Positions 38,947 to 42,561 of a DNA stretch of 42,561 nucleotides are shown here, piece by piece. The notes below the pieces were generated by a model that saw only the letters and a program-made list of their open reading frames with translations, ran no database searches and was not told the DNA's origin. Source of the stretch: an uncultured Eubacteriales bacterium (GTDB taxonomy: Bacteria; Bacillota; Clostridia; Oscillospirales; Oscillospiraceae); contig ONVI01000015.1 in assembly GCA_900321275.1 (NCBI GenBank), positions 1 through 42,561 of the forward strand. Direction: 5' to 3'. Made by a program: the position numbers and the translations under genes. Positions within the stretch are counted from its first letter, which is position 1; each line of letters starts with the position of its first letter.

Positions 38947-39180
38947 ATGTCTGATGAAATGAAAGTCCTCAATGATCAGGAAGTCGAAAATGTTTCCGGC
39001 GGTGGCGCAAACGGCAACTTCTGGTCCGATGGCGGCGCGATCTACTACCGTGTCGTTTCCGGTGACACCCTCTCTGAGATCGCTCTGAGAGCGCAGGTCC
39101 CCATGAGCCAGATCCAGGCGCTCAACGGTATCAAGAATCCCGACGTGATCCGCGTCGGTCAGATCCTTCGCATCCGCTGA
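38947..39180 (+). CDS. Double-glycine leader peptide fused to a LysM domain
   Basis: 77 residues. Residues 1-19 (MSDEMKVLNDQEVENVSGG) match the class II bacteriocin / double-glycine leader pattern, in which a peptidase-containing ABC exporter cuts after GG. A short Gly/Asn-rich spacer follows, then residues 33-77 form one complete LysM domain (YYRVVSGDTLSEIALRA...GIKNPDVIRVGQILRIR), which binds GlcNAc-containing glycan such as peptidoglycan. The predicted mature product is therefore a 58-residue secreted wall-binding LysM peptide. ATG 38947 has a strong AAAAGGAG site and its own promoter and terminator. No C39-type exporter or modification enzyme is in the window. Export and cleavage are inference from the leader. 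Confidence 0.85.
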   Translation: MSDEMKVLNDQEVENVSGGGANGNFWSDGGAIYYRVVSGDTLSEIALRAQVPMSQIQALNGIKNPDVIRVGQILRIR

Positions 39181-39186
39181 GAACAA

Positions 39187-39230
39187 ATAAACAGAACCGG
39201 GAAGCAGCAGTGCTTCCCGGTTCTGTTTAT
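39187..39230 (+). terminator. 20-bp perfect terminator hairpin after the LysM peptide gene
   Basis: ATAAACAGAACCGGGAAGCA (39187-39206) pairs fully with 39211-39230 around a GCAG loop. The stem ends in TTTAT on the plus strand. Confidence 0.88.
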
Positions 39231-39268
39231 ACTGTTCGGATAATAGTATTATTTGCAGAAAAGAAAAC

Positions 39269-39298
39269 ACAGCCCCGGCGCTGCTGCGCCGGGGCTGT
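39269..39298 (-). terminator. Terminator after the second double-glycine peptide gene
   Basis: Perfect 13-bp stem ACAGCCCCGGCGC / GCGCCGGGGCTGT with TGCT loop, followed on the minus strand by TTTTCTTTTC. Confidence 0.85.
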
Positions 39299-39312
39299 TC
39301 TTGGTACGTTTT

Positions 39313-39555
39313 TTACCAGACGAGATCCCGTCCGAACTTTGCTTTGTATTCGTCGCGGGAAAGCACGCTTGTGCTGATGCCGTAGGCCTTTGCGAATTTC
39401 TGCGCTTTCTCGAGCGTAGGAACCGGAGAAATCACCGTTCCGTTCTGACGAACAAGCCAATACTTCTGGTTGCCTGCCTCCGCCACGATGATGCCGCCGC
39501 TGACGTTCTCCAGATCACTGTCACTGAGACCAAGGGCTTTCAGTTCTTCTTTCAT
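39313..39555 (-). CDS. Double-glycine leader peptide with unknown mature region
   Basis: 80 residues. Residues 1-21 (MKEELKALGL then SDSDLENVSGG) form a double-glycine-type leader, sharing ENVSGG with the facing LysM peptide. The predicted mature part (22-80, 59 residues) starts IIVAEAGNQKYW and includes VRQNGTVISPVPTLEKAQKF and a basic, aromatic C-terminus (DEYKAKFGRDLVW). It has no cysteine and no membrane segment, so it is not a classic lanthipeptide or pore-forming bacteriocin. ATG 39555 has AGGAAG upstream. Convergent to the LysM gene, with its own terminator. Function unknown; a secreted peptide is inferred. Confidence 0.75.
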   Translation of the reverse strand: MKEELKALGLSDSDLENVSGGIIVAEAGNQKYWLVRQNGTVISPVPTLEKAQKFAKAYGISTSVLSRDEYKAKFGRDLVW

Positions 39556-39690
39556 TTGTCATGCTTCTTCCTGTATCGTCTTGAATTGTCTGTTTCCTTC
39601 TTGCGGGGAAATCATAACACTGTGAGTGTCGCATTACTGTCACACAGTCTATCATATTGCCCCGGACAATTCAAGCCGTGAGGACATTAA

Positions 39691-39851
39691 GGAAACGCTG
39701 AATAAATCCCCGCGCACATCCTGACGGTGAATTTTCCGCCTGACTTTGCCTGAAAAGCTCGAAATACACAAAGTATTCCATCACTTTTCAGGCTTCGTCA
39801 GACAAAAAATCCACTCGCCAGTCTGCACACGTCGGTTTAATCAGCGCTTCC
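39691..39851 (+). repeat. 161-bp MITE-like element, copy C
   Basis: GGAAACGCTGAATAAATC at the left, GGTTTAATCAGCGCTTCC at the right, outer extension TTAA/TTAA; same length and orientation as copy B. The arms are complementary over most of their length, so the strand can fold into one long hairpin. The right end abuts the TAA stop (39854-39852) of the SDR gene. Confidence 0.9.
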
Positions 39852-41054
39852 TTAATAATACTTAAACTCGCTTCGAGCTCTGTCACGGTAAATGCCCGAA
39901 GCATTTCTCTGCGCTGTTGCCCCGATCGGGAGCTTGAGCATAAAGCCCACGTCATAGAAGATTGGCAGCAATTTTTTGAAGAGCAGGGACAGCACAGCCA
40001 CAGGACTGATCTCAATGACCTCGGCATTCTCCGGGGTCTTGAGAAAGCCTTCCTCCCGCAGCCAGTTCACCGTGTCCTGGATCGATTCCGAAAACGGCCT
40101 GCAGTGGAAGCCGAGCTCCCTTTCCGCCTTTGAACAGTCATATTCATTGTTGCGGTTCAGCATGTAGATATTGAATTCTGAGAGAAGCGGCTCCTTTCCC
40201 GTGACCCTGCTGACGGCTGCAAGCCCCTTCACCGCCATTTGAGCAAACTCCTTGGACAGAATATACGATTTTACGGAAAGTCCCGCCGCGTTGCTGATCT
40301 CACGGAACATATCGTGCATGGTAACGGTCTCACCGGTCAGAATATAGCTCTCGCCTCTGCGTCCCTTGTCACAGGCGGAGATTACCCCGTCGGCCAGGTC
40401 CCGGACATCGGCAATGCTGAAGGTGCCTTCAAGTCCCATTCTCATTTTGCCCTGCACAAACTGCTGTATCATGTCGGTGACGGAGTTGAAAGCATAGTCC
40501 TTCGGCCCGCAGATTCCCGAAGGCAGGACAATCGTGGCGTCCAGCTCCGGATGAGACTGTACTGCGTCAAGAACAAGCTGCGCAGCCTCCGCCTTGGTTA
40601 CCGAATAGCAGCCCACCAGTCCGTCAGTCGGCAGGTAGCAGTCCACTTCCCTGATTTTCTGCCCTGCGGGAAGCTCCGGGATGGCCCCGGTTGAACCGAC
40701 ATAAACCAGCTTCCTGACGCGGTGCTTCAGGCATTGGTCAAGAATGTTCGCGGTGCCGTCTACATTGACAGCGCGCACCTTCGGATTGTCCTGCATTTTT
40801 TCCCATACGATGGCCGCGCAGTGGATGACATAGACTTCGTCTTCTTCGGCAGTCCGGAAGAATGCCTCAAGAGACGGCACATCCAAAAGATCACCGTGAA
40901 AAAGCTCGACCTCTTTTGGCAGATACTTTTCGGCCGGGTCGTTCGGCAGAACCAGTGCGCGCACGCGCTCTCCCTTTTCCAAAAGCTGTCGGCAGATGTT
41001 GCCTCCCAGATTGCCCGCTGCCCCCGTTACAAGATAGATTTTATTATTCATCAT
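39852..41054 (-). CDS. NAD(P)-dependent epimerase/dehydratase (extended SDR)
   Basis: 400 residues. Rossmann motif VTGAAGNLGG near the N-terminus, HCAAIV, VYVGSTGAIPEL, and active-site YSVTK (Tyr-x-x-x-Lys), with a dihydroflavonol-reductase / 3-beta-HSD-like layout. The substrate is not predictable. The last 20 or so residues (NASGIYRDRARSEFKYY) look unlike the rest and end exactly at repeat copy C, so the native C-terminus may have been replaced. ATG 41054 has AAAGGAG six bases upstream. A palindromic operator overlaps its promoter. Neighbours give no pathway. Confidence 0.88.
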   Translation of the reverse strand: MMNNKIYLVTGAAGNLGGNICRQLLEKGERVRALVLPNDPAEKYLPKEVELFHGDLLDVPSLEAFFRTAEEDEVYVIHCAAIVWEKMQDNPKVRAVNVDGTANILDQCLKHRVRKLVYVGSTGAIPELPAGQKIREVDCYLPTDGLVGCYSVTKAEAAQLVLDAVQSHPELDATIVLPSGICGPKDYAFNSVTDMIQQFVQGKMRMGLEGTFSIADVRDLADGVISACDKGRRGESYILTGETVTMHDMFREISNAAGLSVKSYILSKEFAQMAVKGLAAVSRVTGKEPLLSEFNIYMLNRNNEYDCSKAERELGFHCRPFSESIQDTVNWLREEGFLKTPENAEVIEISPVAVLSLLFKKLLPIFYDVGFMLKLPIGATAQRNASGIYRDRARSEFKYY

Positions 41055-41081
41055 GATGTGCTCCTTTCCTTTTCTGGAGCA

Positions 41082-41110
41082 ATCATAACATCGTTGAATA
41101 AAATAGTCAA
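41082..41110 (-). promoter_or_regulatory. Promoter of the SDR gene
   Basis: Minus strand: -35 TTGACT (41110-41105), 17-bp spacer, -10 TATGAT (41087-41082), about 27 bases before the ATG. Confidence 0.7.
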
Positions 41111-41124
41111 CACATATATGTTGA
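41107..41124. promoter_or_regulatory. Inverted-repeat operator at the SDR promoter
   Basis: TCAACACATATATGTTGA: 6-bp arms TCAACA/TGTTGA around six bases, overlapping the -35 box. Size and position suit a dimeric repressor; which one is unknown. Confidence 0.5.
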
Positions 41125-41159
41125 ACATTCTGTAAACAAGCTGGCCGAAACTGCTGATG

Positions 41160-41281
41160 CTATTATCCAATAAGATGGCTTGGAATTTTCGCGAGGCAGA
41201 ATTATGTCAGGCGAGGCAGCGTCCGCAGGAAATACTTTGTGTATTTTCAAGGACGATACGAGCCGTTCTATTGGATAATAG
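41160..41281. repeat. 122-bp MITE-like element with CTATTATCCAATA terminal inverted repeats
   Basis: Termini 41160-41180 and 41261-41281 match at 18 of 21 positions as inverted repeats. Inside lies AGGAAATACTTTGTGTATTT, nearly the same core as in the 161-bp family, and a direct repeat GCGAGGCAG. Non-coding. Confidence 0.7.
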
Positions 41282-41300
41282 TATGATATAGCAGAAAAGA

Positions 41301-41328
41301 AGCCTGCTTTCAAGCGGGAAAGCAGGCT
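41301..41328 (-). terminator. Terminator after the XRE-type regulator gene
   Basis: 11-bp stem AGCCTGCTTTC / GAAAGCAGGCT, then TTCTTTTC on the minus strand. Confidence 0.8.
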
Positions 41329-41343
41329 CAGGGTGAAATACTT

Positions 41344-42222
41344 TCAGATCAGATGAATTTCGCTGACCGGGGTTTCGGATCTGTAATGGGAGAGATATTC
41401 TTCTTTCAGGAGCATTGCTCTTTCGAGGTCAAACAAGAGTACAGAGAGCTCACCGTGAAAGGATAAGCGGTCTTTACAGGCACAGAGCTCCTCATACGCG
41501 CCGGGATGATTCGTCACAAGCGATACGATGCGGTCTCTGCGCGGGTTCAGGAAAATCAGTTCCTCAACCATGCTGCGCACGGTGTTTTTTGCCAGATCAG
41601 GAGAGGAAGCTTCCTCTTCCGAAAGAAAGGCATACCGAATCAGATATTCTGAGACTTCGTGGTTCATCAGTCTCACGCAGGTATCAAAATGAATCCCGTC
41701 AATTTCCGCGCCGTTTGTCTGAACAAGCTGGAATGTCAGCCCCTTGCCTCCGAGACTTCCCAGGATGATGCCGTTGGCCGTAGCTGTAAAGCGCTGCTTT
41801 TCACTTTGGAGGCGCTGGATTCTTTTCACTTCTTCCGTTTTCATTGAGGCAGAAGGGGCTTCTGTTCTTCCGCCGCCGTCAGCGCAAATCCCCCTGGCCT
41901 GCAGGACTTTGACCATGACAGAGGACGGGATGTCGGCCAGCGCTGTACGGATTCCTACGGACATGCCGGCAGACATGCCGCTGAGATAATCCTCAGACGT
42001 GCCTGCGGCCTCGATCAGCTGTTGAGCCGTCACGCCGTCTCTCGGGGCTGCCTGACGGCTGGTTAAAGCTTCATAGAGCCCCGGCTTTTTGGGGATATAA
42101 GTCCCGTTTATCATCTTGGAGAGAATCGCCGCATCCACCCCGGAATCCCGTGCGTATTCTCTCAAGGATCGATCCGCACCTTTCGCCCGCTTTACCAATT
42201 CCCCAACGCTGTCCTGCTTCAT
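41344..42222 (-). CDS. XRE-type HTH protein with unknown C-terminal domain
   Basis: 292 residues. Residues about 5-55 form a lambda-repressor-like helix-turn-helix (VGELVKRAKGADRSLREYAR, GVDAAILSKMINGTY). A low-complexity linker near 135-145 precedes an alpha/beta C-terminal region of about 150 residues (FTATANGIILGSLGG, NHEVSEYLIRYAFLS, RIVSLVTNHPGAYEEL) that I do not recognise; it may sense a ligand. ATG 42222 follows GGAGGTTTGAA; an upstream in-frame start lacks a site. Own promoter and terminator, so monocistronic. Confidence 0.8.
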   Translation of the reverse strand: MKQDSVGELVKRAKGADRSLREYARDSGVDAAILSKMINGTYIPKKPGLYEALTSRQAAPRDGVTAQQLIEAAGTSEDYLSGMSAGMSVGIRTALADIPSSVMVKVLQARGICADGGGRTEAPSASMKTEEVKRIQRLQSEKQRFTATANGIILGSLGGKGLTFQLVQTNGAEIDGIHFDTCVRLMNHEVSEYLIRYAFLSEEEASSPDLAKNTVRSMVEELIFLNPRRDRIVSLVTNHPGAYEELCACKDRLSFHGELSVLLFDLERAMLLKEEYLSHYRSETPVSEIHLI

Positions 42223-42251
42223 TTCAAACCTCCATGTCAGGTTATTGAACA

Positions 42252-42280
42252 ATTATATCATAGTTGAAAAAGATTAACAA
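42252..42280 (-). promoter_or_regulatory. Promoter of the XRE-type regulator gene
   Basis: Minus strand: -35 TTGTTA (42280-42275), 17-bp spacer, -10 TATAAT (42257-42252). Confidence 0.7.
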
Positions 42281-42343
42281 CACCCATTTATGAGCCGTGC
42301 AGCGCTGTCTTTTTGCCTGGCTCAATTTCAGGTTTAGCCTGAA

Positions 42344-42561
42344 TTACATGATTTCCAGGACATCTCCCACGCAGAGCTCCTTGATCGGAACCGTATTATG
42401 AATCGCGGCGCGGGCGTGAAAGCAGGTGCAATGGCACGGACACAGGAGGCCAGGATGTTGGAGGCGCAGATAGTCGGCGGTCTTTTCAACCTGAGGTGTA
42501 ATCTCCAGCAGGTGGAAACCGCCGATGATCCCCGCAATCCGGTCGTCGCCGCATAAAGCCT
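42344..42561 (-). CDS. Metallo-beta-lactamase-fold protein, C-terminal fragment
   Basis: Only the last 72 residues are inside the window; the stop is TAA at 42346-42344. Visible: IAGIIGGFHLLEIT, then PCHCTCFHARAAIH and VGDVLEIM. IGGFHL and a late PCHCT are the end motifs of MBL-fold proteins of the 7,8-dihydropterin-6-methyl-aminobenzene-phosphate-synthase-like group found in anaerobes, where the His and Cys lie near the metal site. Substrate unknown. Translation in the other frames meets early stops. Confidence 0.75.
   Translation of the reverse strand, partial: ALCGDDRIAGIIGGFHLLEITPQVEKTADYLRLQHPGLLCPCHCTCFHARAAIHNTVPIKELCVGDVLEIM

Noticed and set aside
41107-41313. A 68-residue minus-strand frame over the 122-bp repeat
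   Set aside because: It consists mostly of repeat DNA and has no ribosome site or conserved feature.
42320-42345. Hairpin AATTCAGG/CCTGAAATT after the metallo-beta-lactamase gene as a terminator
   Set aside because: The stem is short and AT-rich and is not followed by a T-tract on the minus strand.

Overview
The window looks like a chromosomal segment from a GC-rich member of the Clostridia, most likely an Oscillospiraceae-type gut anaerobe. This is inferred from gene content, not from a database search. The clues are GGAGG-type ribosome binding sites, sigma-A-like promoters in AT-rich gaps, an EndoA-like MazF, a sodium-pumping decarboxylase, citrate lyase, MelB-type sugar transport and small palindromic intergenic repeats. 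No rRNA, tRNA, CRISPR array, transposase or phage gene was seen.

Layout. 1-4724 (minus) is a cell-wall operon: an FtsW/RodA-type flippase-polymerase fused to an FHA domain, a penicillin-binding transpeptidase, a small unknown protein and an ABC-F ATPase cut by the window edge. It faces a NusG-II protein and a Gx transporter (4867-5719) across back-to-back promoters. 5754-7947 holds a palindromic repeat, then Mrp ATPase, a Cys-tailed NifX-like protein and MTA/SAH nucleosidase. 8014-16919 (minus) holds HflK, HflC, an orphan MazF, an unknown protein with LHN repeats, pyrimidine-nucleoside phosphorylase, glycerol kinase, a NagD-like HAD phosphatase and a PMT-type glycosyltransferase. 17277-18267 has a small membrane protein, an Smr protein and a flavodoxin. 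18859-22501 (plus) has a UDP-glucose dehydrogenase fused to an XRE helix-turn-helix, a UDP-glucuronate 4-epimerase and a ferredoxin-tailed aldo/keto reductase. 22566-25259 (minus) is a secreted transglutaminase/LRR protein.

25407-33458 (minus) is a coherent citrate fermentation locus. CitM imports citrate, CitDEF splits it to acetate and oxaloacetate, and a four-subunit Na+-pumping decarboxylase (alpha, gamma, separate biotin carrier, beta) turns oxaloacetate into pyruvate. A divergent LysR gene (33682) is the likely regulator, and a LysR-type T-N11-A box sits exactly on the two overlapping -35 elements. 34730-38769 (plus) holds a YihQ-like GH31 glycosidase, a GPH transporter and a metallophosphoesterase.

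The most unusual stretch is 38947-39555. Two small genes point toward each other, each behind a very stable terminator hairpin, and each encodes a bacteriocin-type double-glycine leader ending in ENVSGG. One leader is fused to a complete LysM peptidoglycan-binding domain and the other to a 59-residue unknown peptide. They look like exported, leader-cleaved peptides of a cell-wall-directed system whose exporter lies outside the window. 39852-42222 (minus) holds an extended SDR and an XRE-type regulator, and the right edge cuts a metallo-beta-lactamase-fold protein.

Small non-coding repeats recur. Three copies of a MITE-like, near-palindromic element are each exactly 161 bp (9819, 17093, 39691), and two of them touch stop codons of neighbouring genes. 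Two further inverted-repeat-bounded elements lie at 18319 and 41160. GC-rich palindromic modules lie at 5754, 14979 and 30541.
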